Shown: positions 52,424 to 63,209 of the stretch, one piece after another
How positions within the stretch are numbered: the stretch's first letter is position 1
How the letters are laid out: each line of letters begins with the position of its first letter
NCBI GenBank assembly: GCA_034092305.1
Contig: JASJET010000007.1
Location: 558,001-622,000, forward strand
DNA from: Diaprepes abbreviatus
Lineage: Eukaryota; Arthropoda; Insecta; Coleoptera; Curculionidae
Direction of reading: 5' to 3'
Length of the DNA stretch: 64,000 nt
Made by a program: the position numbers and the translations under genes
Notes under the pieces: generated by a model
Seen by the model: only the letters and a program-made list of their open reading frames with translations
The model's database searches: none
Told to the model about the DNA's origin: nothing

Positions 52424-53106
52424 ATGAGAGTTGAGAAACAACCATACTCTATAACAATTAAGGATCATGAAAGTTCAGTGAATGGTTTTAGAAAACATGG
52501 AAAACTGTTTGAGGGAAATAGTAAAAAGGATTAATTATTGGCCCGTCAGGCTGTGGCAAAACCAATGTTATTATTAGTTTAATTGAAGATCCGAATGGTT
52601 TGCGATTTGAAAATCTGTATGTTTATTCAAAATCCTTATATCAACCAAAGTACAAATATTTGAGAACACTTTTTAAACCTTTGAAAAAAATTGGATACTG
52701 TGAATCTGAAAATGAAGAAACAATTGTTTCACCAAAACAAGTTAAACCAAACTCTATAATAATATTTGATGATATAGTGTGTTGTAATCAGAATGTTGTA
52801 AAAGATTATTTTTGTTTTGGAAGACACAAAAATACTGATTGTTTTTATTTATGTCAAATATATTCTTCTATTCCGAAACAATTAATTCGTGACAATGCAA
52901 ATTTAATTGTTATATTTCAACAAGATCGAACAAACTTAAAACATATTTATGATGATCATGTTAATGTTGATATGTCATTCAACCAATTTAATGAGTGGTG
53001 CTTAATATGTTGGAAAGATAAATTTGGATTTTTGGTAATAGACAAAGACTCTAATGTGAAATCTGGCCGATATCGAAAATGATTTGATTCATATATTTAC
53101 TTATAA
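52424..53106 (+). pseudogene. DNA-packaging ATPase, element 2 (frameshift and stop)
   Basis: Homologous to the element 1 ATPase. The N-terminal 36 codons end at TAA in a region where a shift of one base in an A5 run (52,523-52,527) would reach the frame carrying Walker A GPSGCGKTN. Walker B is IIIFDDIV. Near the end a TGA replaces Gly in RYRKGF, leaving a few residues before TAA 53,104. With only two lesions it decayed recently or contains sequence errors. Confidence 0.85.
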
Positions 53107-53138
53107 AAATAAACGTTTGATGGTAAATTACACCAATC

Positions 53139-54336
53139 ATGGATGAACGTTTAGCAAGAGAGCTAGTTAAATCAAGAAAAGCTGTTAAACAAAAATATCA
53201 GAGTTTAAAAAATGCGGAATTTGAGGCGCAAACTAAATTGGAGGAAACATATAAACCGATAACTCAACCCTTACAAGAATTAATTTCAACGATTGGTAAA
53301 ATTGAACCTGTTGAAATAAAGGAAGAGCTACACACACCAATTAAAAAAATTTATGAAACACCACAAAAAAGATCAATTCAAACACTAACACCAAAGAGAA
53401 AATTACAATATGGAACATCAACACCAGAAAAAAGAAAGACGGGAAAAACTCCACTCCTTCCTACAGAAATACCATCGATTATTGACTGGGACGCGAGTTT
53501 AGATTCAGCAAGTCAAATGCCATCTATACAACAAACAAGTATTATTGCAGAAACTACCCCTTCTTCAGATTCACATTCCACAATAGGAAATCTTTCAGAT
53601 ATACTAGAACAAACACGGCAAACAGTTCGAACATTTGTTGATACAGATTTATATAAAGAATATTTATCAGGATTTGATGAATTACCTCGCCAATATATTG
53701 ATGGCGGTGTAAAAGATGTTGAACATGAGTTTGATCACCAATATGGAATAGTTCATGATTTGGAAACCGAGAAATTCTTTTTGGGTTTAACTCAAAAACC
53801 TGTCGAAATTATTGGTAGAAACATCAAAATTGAAGGAATAACCTATACAGGTACACCAGGTTTATATGAGTTATTATTTAAAAAAGAACCAATAGGGTAT
53901 AAAAAACAAGATTTGGAAAATTATATGGATATTTTAAAAAGAACCAATGCATACCGTAGAAATAATGATCCAAATGAGCAGGTGCAGGGAAATGGATCAC
54001 ATAAATATATTTCTATAATAGGACCTTATTTGCAAAACAAAGGAGTTACAAAAACTAAAACTCTAAATCCCGAATCACAACAAGCAATCCATGGATTTTT
54101 TGAAAGACGCAAAGCTCCATATAGAGAAAGTCGAATGTCTTCAAAAAAAAACCGGATTTGGTATAACTTTAAAAGTTAATAAACCTAATACAGATTACAT
54201 ATATTGGGATAATGTAAACGAACTTGTTGAGAGACTTCAACTATTGGTAGCATCCATGCTTGCGGGACACACTGGTCATAATAATGAAATTATTTCCATT
54301 ATTGAAGAACTAAGAGAAGCGAATATTATTATATAA
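53139..54336 (+). pseudogene. Coiled-coil protein with YWDN C-terminal motif, element 2
   Basis: First frame 346 codons: an N-terminal helix (ELVKSRKAVKQKYQSLKNAE), a Pro/Ser/Thr-rich disordered middle (TPKRKLQYGTSTPEKRK), a globular part (YIDGGVKDVEHEFDHQYGI ... TGTPGLYELLFKKEP) and a C-terminal Lys/Arg-rich segment. At the A9 run (54,143-54,151) the frame shifts, and the conserved end (TDYIYWDNVNELVERLQLL, NEIISIIEELREANII) lies in the frame ending at 54,336. It matches the element 1 gene in place and ends. Unknown virion or packaging role. Confidence 0.65.
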
Positions 54337-54370
54337 AAGAACATAATAGATAATTTTAAACATTTCTAAA

Positions 54371-56357
54371 ATGACCATCGATAAATTTGGTCGTCATATT
54401 TCAAAAAATCTGCTCTAAACACATTATTATCATTAGAAAATAAAATATTATCAAATGTTGAAGAGAAAATAATAAAAAATTTTGAAAGCGATGTAAAATA
54501 TATTGAAAACAAATTAATTCAAAATTTAGATCCCGGGTTGAAAAGTGACGTTAATAATTTAAATAAGAGAATAAATGAATATGATAACAACATACAAAAT
54601 ATTGCAAAAAAGATTAAGTTATTTGAGGATAAAGTTATTCCTGAATATAATGACAAGATAATTAATTTGAAAAATACTGTTGATGGAAATGATGAGGTAG
54701 TAGAAAAATTTTCTTAGAAAGTTTCTAAATATGCAAATGACTTTGACGTAGTGAAGTTAAAATATGATAAAGTTGATGATTTTGAAAATGAAATAAAAAA
54801 TGAAATTACATCAATTAAATCAATAATTAAGGATATTTCAGCAATTGACAACACCAAGAATAGTATTTCCAAGGAAATTACATCAAAGTTTCAAAATTTT
54901 ACTAATATCCTTAATGATAGAGTAGCAGAAGAAGTAGGGAATTTTAAGAAAATACATGACGTTATGGATAAAAATACACAAAATCTTGAAAAATCAATGA
55001 ACACTCATTTTCTAATTCACAAAAAAGATACCGACAAAGTTAATGAATTTAAAGAACAAATTAAAGAATTTGAAATTAAAATCAATGCATATAAATCAAA
55101 TTTACAATATTTAGAAGACAAATTGAAGGAGGATTTTCAAAACGAAAATGAAAAAATTGAAACAAAATTCAAAGATCAAATTACAAAAAATAATGAAAAA
55201 ATCGAGGATATACTAAAGCAATTAAACCATCTAAAAACCAAATCTGAAACTTCTTTTGACGAGGGAAATTTTACAAAGGTAATTGATGAAAAATTACAAA
55301 AAGAATTAGAATCCTTACTACAAGTAGTGCAAGCTATAATGGAAGTTTCTAAAAAGGATATCACTACATAGTATAAAACAAAGTCGCTTTCTCTGTCCCT
55401 ATGTCCCTTTGTATGCTTAAATCTTTAAAACTACGCACCGGATTTTGATGCGGTTTTTTTCAATAGATAGAGTGATTCAAGAGGAAGGTTTATATGTATA
55501 ATAACATCCATTAAATAGTGGAGAAATACTGTTATTTTTGAGGTTTCTAATGTGATGTCGTTAATTATCATATGTTTTTCCGCTTACATTGCAAACGCAG
55601 GCTAAACCCTACGAGATTTATCAAAATAATGTACTAATTATTTGTACACATTGAAAAGGTCTACAGAAAACTCCGCGATGGTATATGTCTATCTCTCATG
55701 GATATCCCACAATAACATTTTTTTGTCATTTACTTTTTACGACAAATAATGGCAAATTTTGAAGCGATTTTAACCAATAAAGCATTAATCCTTATCCAAT
55801 TAAATAGCTTAAATACATTGTTGATTTAATATAGATCTATATGGTCCTTTACAGCACAAGATTTACATGAATATTTTCGAAGATATTACAGATTTAAAAT
55901 TGCGGGAAGTAGCGCTTGCGGCGGTACTGGCCGACCGGGGCGGCGGCAGCGTGCCTATAAATAGCGCGTCGGAAGCCGATGTAATAATTGTTGTAAAAAT
56001 AAAATAAATAGTCACAGTTTTTCTGTAGTGTATTTAGTATCAGCATTGTTTAATGTGAAAATGTCTGATCTTAATAACAACATCACCCGAATAAATTCGT
56101 CAATAAAAGAAATTAGAAATGAAAATAACAAATTATTTGAAACAATGGAAAATAAATTTAATGTAAAAATTTCTGATCTTACTAACAACATCACCCAAAT
56201 AAATTCATCAATAAAAGAAATTAGAAATGAAAATAAAAAATCATTTGAAGCAGTGGAAAATAAAATTAAAAAACTTACTAAAAAAACTGAGATGACTTTT
56301 TCATATTTTACACAGTCAGCGATAAAGGGTTTTTATAAACGGTTTAGAAGGAGGTAA
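54371..56357 (+). pseudogene. Long coiled-coil fiber gene, split by Helitron, element 2
   Basis: Starts MTIDKFGRH at 54,371, the shared fiber N-terminus, then breaks frame near 54,415. A heptad-rich coiled coil follows (LENKILSNVEEKIIKN ..., then 54,751-55,371), with a TAG at 54,717. The Helitron-like element enters at 55,361. On its far side 56,049-56,357 continues with two near-identical repeats of about 36 residues (SDLNNNITRINSSIKEI and SDLTNNITQINSSIKEI) and a basic end KRFRRR. It lacks the tail-fiber-like motif of elements 1 and 3. Probably a long trimeric stalk. Confidence 0.6.
55361..56048 (+). mobile_element. Helitron-like element, copy 2 (3' hairpin missing)
   Basis: 688 bases, colinear with 8,590-9,277 with only a few substitutions and no length change. 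It starts TCACTACATAG after an A. It stops at GCATTG, so the last 30 bases of copy 1, which hold the ACCCG/CGGGT hairpin and CTAG end, are absent. Inserted in the fiber coiled-coil gene. Confidence 0.7.
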
Positions 56358-56402
56358 AGTTATTTATGGGATTTATTTTCGAGAGTAAGGTATAAATTAA
56401 TA

Positions 56403-57335
56403 ATGAGTAAAATTAAGCAAGACGTTGTAAATGAATTACATAAACCAGCGAGAAGGCGATATAGAAGGAGACGAACAATTGTAAAAGGGCTTAATGATCT
56501 ATTTCAAGCTGATCTGATAGAAATGCAGCCATATGCGAAATTTAATAGGGGTTTAAGATATATTTTAATGGTAATAAATGTGTTTTCTAAATTTGTATGG
56601 GCAGAACCTGTAAAATCCAAAACTGGTAAAGATGTAACAGCTGCAATGAAAAAAATTCTATTAACTTTAAAAACTCCCCCAAAAAATCTGAATACTGACC
56701 AGGGTAAAGAATTCTTTAATCAAGACTTTCAGAAACTTATGGAGCAGTTCAAAATTAATCATTACAACACATTTTCTAATATGAAAGCTAGTATTGTAGA
56801 GAGAGTAAATAGAACTATAAAAAATAAAATGTGGAAAAAGTTTAGTTTACTAGGTAATTATAAATGGATCAGCTTTCTTAAAGAAATAATTACATAATAC
56901 AATAATACTAAGCATTCAACAATCGGAAAAAAACCAAACGAAGTTAACAAAGAGAATGAAATGGAAATCTTGAAATCAGCTTATACCCATAGGAAAACTG
57001 TGGATCCCAGATCACCAAAATTTCGTGTTAGTGATAGAGTACGAATAAGCAAGATTCGTGAACAATTTTCTAAAGGTTACACACCCAACTGGTCAAACGA
57101 AATTTTTCAAATAAAAAAAATCCAGCTGACTAATCCAACAACGTATTTGATTCAAGATGGAAACGGGATAGATATTCAAGGAGGTTTCTATGAGGAAGAA
57201 CTTCAAAAAGTAAGACACCCAAATGTATATCTGGTGGAAAAAATGTTAAGACAGAAAGGAAACAAAGTATTTGTAAAATGGTTAGGATTAGATAAATCTT
57301 ATAACTCTTGGATCTTCAAGGGAGATGTGATGTAA
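56403..57335 (+). pseudogene. Retroviral-type integrase with chromodomain, element 2
   Basis: Same frame throughout with a single in-frame TAA at 56,895-56,897 (a Lys position in element 1). Core residues: Asp in FQADLIEM, Asp in NTDQGKEF and Glu in SIVERVNRT, spacing DD33E as in element 1. The C-terminal part has DRVRISKIREQFSKGYTPNW and the chromodomain YLVEKMLRQ...FVKWLGLDKSYNSWI. One nonsense change separates it from an open gene. Confidence 0.9.
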
Positions 57336-57421
57336 TAGTAATTAATGCTGTAATAATAATTGATGTTTGTAATAAAAAAATGAATTTTTATATATATTTG
57401 TTTTATTTAAAAATAAGCTTA

Positions 57422-57631
57422 TTACATAAACATTTTTTTAAATACAATATTCCTATAATCAGAGTCTAATATGGGATTTAAAATTTCTTCAGTCAATTTA
57501 ATCCTTCTTCTAAAATGTTTTTGATTTATAAATTCTTCAGAAGTCATACGAGCTTTTCTGTAGGCAAAGTTCCAAGCAACCATCAGATGAATTTGATTTC
57601 TTGATTCATCAATAGATACTGTCTTCTTCAT
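57422..57631 (-). CDS. Unknown 69-codon ORF, element 2
   Basis: Overlaps the end of the upstream gene in another frame. Basic and helical (WNFAYRKARMTSEEFI, KHFRRRIKLTEEILNPIL). It may be a separate small gene or the frameshifted C-terminus of the 57,609-58,261 gene. Not recognised. Confidence 0.35.
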   Translation of the reverse strand: MKKTVSIDESRNQIHLMVAWNFAYRKARMTSEEFINQKHFRRRIKLTEEILNPILDSDYRNIVFKKMFM

Positions 57632-58261
57632 AATAGTGCTTAGACTTTAATTTTTGTTCTAGTTCTTCGGGATGATTCAAAAGCAGTTCCAGCATGGAGC
57701 ATACATTTTCACTATTTAGATTTTGTTTTGGAGAAAGGACATTATATATTTTGTCAAAGGAATCTCCATCGTAAAAGTTGTTATTTCTAAAAACGTTGAA
57801 ATAACGTCGAAAGTTTTGTTTTTGTAAAACGTTTAGTCTATATTCTATAAGTGGAATTTGTTCCCATAGTCTGCAGACAGTTTCATTTCCATAGTAAATA
57901 AATTCACAGCTTTTCGCAATCTTCACTATTATTAATTCACCAATCTTTTCAAAATGAATAGATACATTTTGCAAATATATCGGTTCATTGAACACATTAG
58001 GTGAAAACATATAATTTGTTATAACTCCTTGATATTGCAATAAGTTCTTCCAATCATCTTCATTTAATATCACAGATTGACCATTTTTAGCACCAAGTTC
58101 AATGCATGGTAGAAAATCACTTTCCACCCACAAACCAATCGCAGCATATTTAGAGTTAGAATTATTTAAATTATATTTTGTAGAATTTATAATTGTTTTT
58201 TTTTTATTTTCTTTTTTAATGGTGAATTTTCAAATATATTTTTACTCTGATTACTGAACAT
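57609..58261 (-). pseudogene. Unknown protein converging on the integrase, element 2
   Basis: Open for 174 codons from about 58,133 (VESDFLPCIELGAKNGQSV, YRLNVLQKQNFRRYF, CSMLELLLNHPEEL). An ATG at 58,261 in front begins a Lys-rich leader that would join after a one-base shift in an A10 run (about 58,197-58,206). It holds the same place as the 11,006-11,734 gene of element 1 and shares YRL..L and CMLE/CSMLE-type C-terminal wording. Function unknown. Confidence 0.5.
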
Positions 58262-58279
58262 CTTGAATGATGTATTTCA

Positions 58280-58430
58280 AAAACTAACTAGCTATCTGTT
58301 TACTCTCAAAAAACTAACTATCTATCCGTTTGCTCCTAAATTTTATACATTTTCCCTCTCCTCTCAAGTGGAGGGGTAAACTTATTTTCCTTCTCCATTT
58401 AAGAGGAGGGGATAAACTTTAAATGTCTTT
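58280..58430. repeat. Short direct repeats and two hairpins
   Basis: ACTAACTA-CTATC-GTTT-CTC is repeated at about 58,280 and 58,309. Then CCTCTCCTCTCAAGTGGAGGGG and TCTCCATTTAAGAGGAGGGG form two similar small stem-loops, each followed by a TAAACTT-like box. It lies upstream of the unknown gene and downstream of the membrane protein gene. Confidence 0.5.
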
Positions 58431-58492
58431 ATACTAACAAGAATCAATAAAAAACAAAATTTATATTATTTTTAAACATTTATTAAATAATT

Positions 58493-58888
58493 TTATAGAT
58501 ATTTTTTTATGAAATACAATAAAATTAAACATGTACAAATAAATATTGCTGCTGCAAATATAATAACAAATATATAACAACAGACACAATGACAGGATTC
58601 TTCTTTTTTATTGTTGAAAGGAATCCAATCTGAATATTGTAATGGTTTGTTTGTCATGGAATATTTAATTTTTATGAATGTATTTTCACATAAAGCAGAA
58701 TCAGTTACATAATAGGTAAAAAAGTGTGAATTTCCAACAAGATATGTCATTTTCATCTGTTTGTAGCAATCGGTTTCATTTTTGAGGGCATTTATATATA
58801 TATCAGCCCTAACTGCATTAGGAATGTAATTTACATATAGCACATTTCCAACAAGGGAAACTAAAACTATTAAAGATGCAGCAGTCAT
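58493..58888 (-). CDS. Small type I membrane protein, element 2
   Basis: A complete 131-residue frame. The N-terminal 20-24 residues are a likely signal peptide (MTAASLIVLVSLVGNVLYVN). An extracellular-type part of about 75 residues follows, with two spaced Cys, one NET glycosylation site and several aromatics, then a Cys-rich juxtamembrane CHCVCC and a strong membrane segment (IFVIIFAAAIFICTCLILLY) ending KKYL. Such a protein is unexpected in a non-enveloped virus. It has no counterpart in element 1 and no recognised family. Confidence 0.55.
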   Translation of the reverse strand: MTAASLIVLVSLVGNVLYVNYIPNAVRADIYINALKNETDCYKQMKMTYLVGNSHFFTYYVTDSALCENTFIKIKYSMTNKPLQYSDWIPFNNKKEESCHCVCCYIFVIIFAAAIFICTCLILLYFIKKYL

Positions 58889-59016
58889 TGTTGTAATAGT
58901 ACTAACAAATAGTGGTATTTGTATACAATATATATGTCTTTGGATTCAGTTCCCCCTCCAACTTTTAAAGCTTCAAAAACGACTTACATATATTATCATC
59001 ATATAAAATGATAACT

Positions 59017-62000
59017 TTATAAAGATGAAAAATTACTAGGAGTATTTAATTCTAATCGTGGTTTTTTATTTTTAGATGCATTTTCGTTTTCGGAACTTAA
59101 AGAAGTTAGAGTATCATACATCATTTTCATATCTTTATCAAAAAAATCTGTTTCCAAAATATCTTTATGTCCCCATGCAAGAGTTTTTGTGGAATTTGGT
59201 ATACAATATCTTTTATCATCATGAGTTGTTAATGCCAATTTATTTAACAAATTAGTGTATATGTTATGCATATCTGACTTGAATACATACATGGTGCAGA
59301 ATATTTTGTCACCTTTCTCAACAACATCTTTATAATCTGATAATGTTAATTGATTTTTTATACATGATTTACTAACACCTTTTGCTTTTTTATCTACACT
59401 ATTTTTGGATTTGATGCAATATGCTTTAGCACCAGTTCCATAAAAACTTTCAATGGGAATCCCTTTGTACTCATCTTTAAATTTACCATCAACTGATGTT
59501 GTAATAGGCATGCAATGAATATTTTGTTCAGAAAAATTAGAAGTATCAAATTTATCCAGATTTAGCTTCATATCTTCATAAAAGTTTTGGGTCTGAACTT
59601 TAAGAATTAAGGAATCTGTATCCGTATATAATAAATTTAAATTATTACCATATTTAACTTTTAAATACCCGTAATAAAAATTATACATCACAGTTTTTGC
59701 AATATCCAAGATACTCATCCCAACATAAATTGGTTTATTGTATTCAATGCAAACCTGTTGAAGTTGAAGAGCAACTAAATTTTCAGAGAAAATTTTAAAA
59801 TCCTTTAATTGAGGTTTAGAAATAAGTTTTTCGGCACTAAATTTATTACCCTGTCTTTCCCATTGAGATACTAATTTAATATCTGCTCGCCTATCAACAT
59901 TTTCCATGGTTTTACCGAAAATTGAATTATTTGCCAATTTATAACAATTTTTATCAAATTTATTTTTAGATAAATTTCGTAAATTTGTATTTAAATCTAT
60001 ATATTCGGCTAACCATGGTGATTGTGTAAACTTAACTGCTCTGTGTATTTTTATGATTTTGAGTCCAAATTCTAGACATTGTTTCAGATATCGGTAATGA
60101 ATGATATAGTTATATTTATTATGTAAGTTTGGAATCAATTTGGAGTGGTTTGAAATTGGCGGTGTATATTGTTCAGGACAAAATGGGAAATCATTATGAC
60201 TATCATGTAAATAATTTGGATATTCTAAATCAACTTCAAATATGTAGCCTATAGATGATGTATCTGAAAGTTCGGATATATTTAAAGTTTCTATTTCGAG
60301 CTTAGGTACCCAAGCAAAATTTTTTTCAGGCAAATATTGTTTCATAGCATAACCATACAAATTTGTGGCGTCTAAGTAAGCGATATATGTTGTAGCTCTT
60401 TCAGGATTAAAATTTTCTAAGAATGGATTATTTGCTTCAGATTTGCGTTTGGAACAAGTGCTAACCCCACCACGAACACCTTTTTTGAAAAAATGAAGCA
60501 TATCTGGTTCCGTTAATAATTCTAATTCTACATTAGTTAATTTCATCATTGCATCCCAGCACATAGAAGGGCTAGTGACATAATTAACAGGATCTAACTT
60601 ATAGGTTTTAATACATGTGGATCTATAATTTTCAAAAAAATCAGCCAAAAGTAAAACATCAGATTTTAAGTAAATATCGGAATAAGCCCCTATTGTAGAA
60701 CACTTAAATAGATTCCACACTTCTACAGCACGATTGTAGTCTTGAGGAGAGATATTTTCATCGGTTAAGTTATTATAAAATTTATCAATCGATGGTAGAG
60801 ATTTCTCATTTAATTTTTCGTTGGAATCTATGTAAGAGTATGGAAATACCCCTTTTTGTCTAATGTATCGAAATTCATCAGCATTTGAGAAAAACTTTTT
60901 AATTTCAAAACATTGTGAATCTTGTAGAGTTTGTGATAGCGACTCTAAAGACTCTGGGAGAAATTGAAAAGAATCTATAAAGCGTAGTCGCAAAGAAACC
61001 GGTTTCCGCTTTTCTGACACATAACTGTCAACGAGAATTTCCTTACTAAAAGAAATATACTTTTCTTTATTTTGAGCTATAACACTAATATTTTCTTTAT
61101 TATAACAAAGCGATTTAATAAATAGGTGAGAATCATAGTTTTTTAAATTATGCAATACTATTGGTATATATTTTGGAGGTTTAAAATGCAAATTACAAAT
61201 TGAGTGGGCAGATCCTCGATATTTACCTGTAATATGACAATGATCTCTACACTTTATGAAATTTCCTTTTGAAAAAGGTTTTTCACATATGTAACAAATG
61301 CTAGAATTTTCATATTCAATCTGTTCTACAGATGACAAATCTTTCAATGGTACTTGATATTTTAAATATTTTTTATAAAATTCTTTTACATCATTTTCAA
61401 TGTATTCAATAAATTTTAAAGCGCAATCTGTACCTCTATAAAGTTTAAGACAAACAACATTCTCATCAAATGATGATTTAATATAATAAGCAAATGAATA
61501 GGGTATATGTTCAGCAGTTTTAATAGTATATGAGGTTGTCGAATCAGGTGTAGATTGTTGGCACTCAATGTTTTTTAAATAACATTCAAAATCGGCATAT
61601 ATAACAAAAGGAGCTTTATACTGTTTCTGAATATTTTGAAACTTTAATATATTTGCAGGAATATAATTTCCAAATTTATCCAAAATCAAATTATCTGAAG
61701 GAAGCTCAATTCGAACAAAACTAGAATCACGTTCTAAATGCGCGTTAAGTTTTTCATATGTTCCAAAATATTGAAGGCATCCATCACATAAGTATTTTTT
61801 TATTTTCTTTTTTGATAATTGTTTGGATACCAAGCAACCTAAATCTTTTATCCAACAGTAGTAGTTATTTCCATCATCAGAACTTATTAAAAGTAAATTA
61901 ATATGTAAATTTTTCTTTTCATTATTATAATGCAAAGGACCGACAATCTCATATACATTTTTATTATCTCTTAAAAAATTTTCAACTCCATATACATTTA

Positions 62001-62293
62001 TGGACAAATTATTTTTTTCCTAAAATTTTTTATATCTAATAATTTTACTGGAAATTCTATACCTGTAAAATCGAAAGCGTTTCTGAAGTCTGGATATGAA
62101 GAGGTCTTTCGAGGATTACCGATTGGCTGGTATGCTGCTGAAACGACTGCCCAAGCGAAACAGCAATTGTCCTCATTCATCACATTCACTATTGATGTAG
62201 AAAATTTTTGCATCTTTATGTAGGAGGAGGCATTCAATGGGTTGTACTTGTTGATGTTTACTTCCAAATGCAGAATTCTTTGTAGAGCCCACC
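59017..62293 (-). pseudogene. Protein-primed DNA polymerase B, exon 3 (element 2)
   Basis: Opened by a TTACAG acceptor (62,294-62,299). A 996-residue frame from 62,007 holds a zinc segment (CDGC...H, about 74-90), exonuclease YADFE (137-141), an endonuclease VII-like block C..C...DHCHITGKYRG...CN (238-271), motif A YLDATNLYG (544-552), motif B NSIFGK (694-699), motif C YTDTDS (794-799) and KKAKG. All catalytic Asp are present. The preceding 90 codons (61,998-62,293) are in another frame owing to a one-base difference in an A7 run at 62,012-62,018. It replicates the element from a protein-primed end. Confidence 0.93.
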
Positions 62294-62391
62294 CTGTAAT
62301 ATGAATTAAAAAATTAGTTATGAATAATATTTGTTAGAGATGTTCAAGTGATATTAAGAAAATTTAGCTCTTGAGATTAAATAATAATTAC

Positions 62392-62856
62392 CTGAGTCTC
62401 GTTCCGGCAATTCATCTGCTTTGGTTTCAATAATCTTGAATAAATCATCGTAAAGCAGTTGTAGATCAGTTGTATGGGTTACAACGAAGAACGGTGTATT
62501 AAATGACTTAATTGAAGTAGAGATTAAAGTTGGGGAATAATATATTCCAAATAATTCCAAATTTACTTTAGCACATGTAAATTCTTGTTGACGCTGGCGT
62601 ATTAATGTTTGCACTTTATTACCAACATCTTGCTGAAACTTTTTGATGTCGACGTGATAATTCTGTAAATATATTCTGTAGGAAGCTATTCGACATTTAA
62701 ATGCACTCCTGATAATGTCAATTCCATTTCCATATTTTATGCAGCTCTTGTTTTTATGAATATTTGTCCTCAAGTGTGTGCTCTAGGAATTAGATTTGAC
62801 ATTTACTTCACAATCTTGGCAATATCGCATTGGAGGTCTTGAAAGTAGTTCATCAA
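62392..62856 (-). pseudogene. Polymerase B exon 2 (element 2)
   Basis: Between a TTTCAG acceptor (62,857-62,862) and a GTAATT donor (62,386-62,391). A Cys-x2-Cys...His segment (YCQDCEVNVKSNS) is followed by an in-frame TAG at 62,784-62,786 at a position that is Trp in element 1, then FKCRIASYRIYLQNYHVDI, VNLELFGIYYSP and IKSFNTPF...LPERDSG. Boundaries and phases are the same as in element 1. The TAG is the only lesion seen in this exon. Confidence 0.85.
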
Positions 62857-62963
62857 CTGAAACAATCATTATTTTTAATTCCTCTGTAAAACTTTATTAA
62901 TTAATATTAAAAGAAAAATTAAAAGGAAAATAATAGCTATATATGGTATAAAAAAATACTTAC

Positions 62964-63087
62964 GATTAATTATATAATCTTCCATGTTAAAGGTGTTTTC
63001 GTTATTGACAAAATTTTCTCGAAGGTGGCGTACAATATGTGATTTTCTTTTAAATTCTCTTAAGCAGTGTGTGCAAAGGAGAGTCAT
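62964..63087 (-). CDS. Polymerase B exon 1, zinc-finger leader (element 2)
   Basis: From ATG 63,087 to a GTAAGT donor at 62,963. One C2H2-type finger, LLCTHCLREFKRKSHIVRHLRE, and a short tail. Without splicing the frame would run into a hydrophobic intron-encoded tail, which is not considered real. The same donor phase is used in element 1. Confidence 0.75.
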
Positions 63088-63209
63088 TTTAAAATGGAAT
63101 CGGTCAGGGTTATATCGCTTTTAAATAAACACAATTCGATCAATCAAGACCCAATGACATAGAATAATTAGCAATTTTTTCAGCTCGCGCAATTTGGAAA
63201 ACTTTTGGA

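Noticed and set aside
52515..52535. Programmed -1 frameshift in the element 2 ATPase
   Set aside because: The slip site (T AAA AAG) is not a full X-XXY-YYZ heptamer, and the element 1 ATPase is read in a single frame, so mutation or sequence error is more likely.
62875..62963. Membrane-protein tail after the element 2 zinc finger
   Set aside because: The hydrophobic tail arises from reading into an intron after a GTAAGT donor; splicing gives the exon order seen in element 1.
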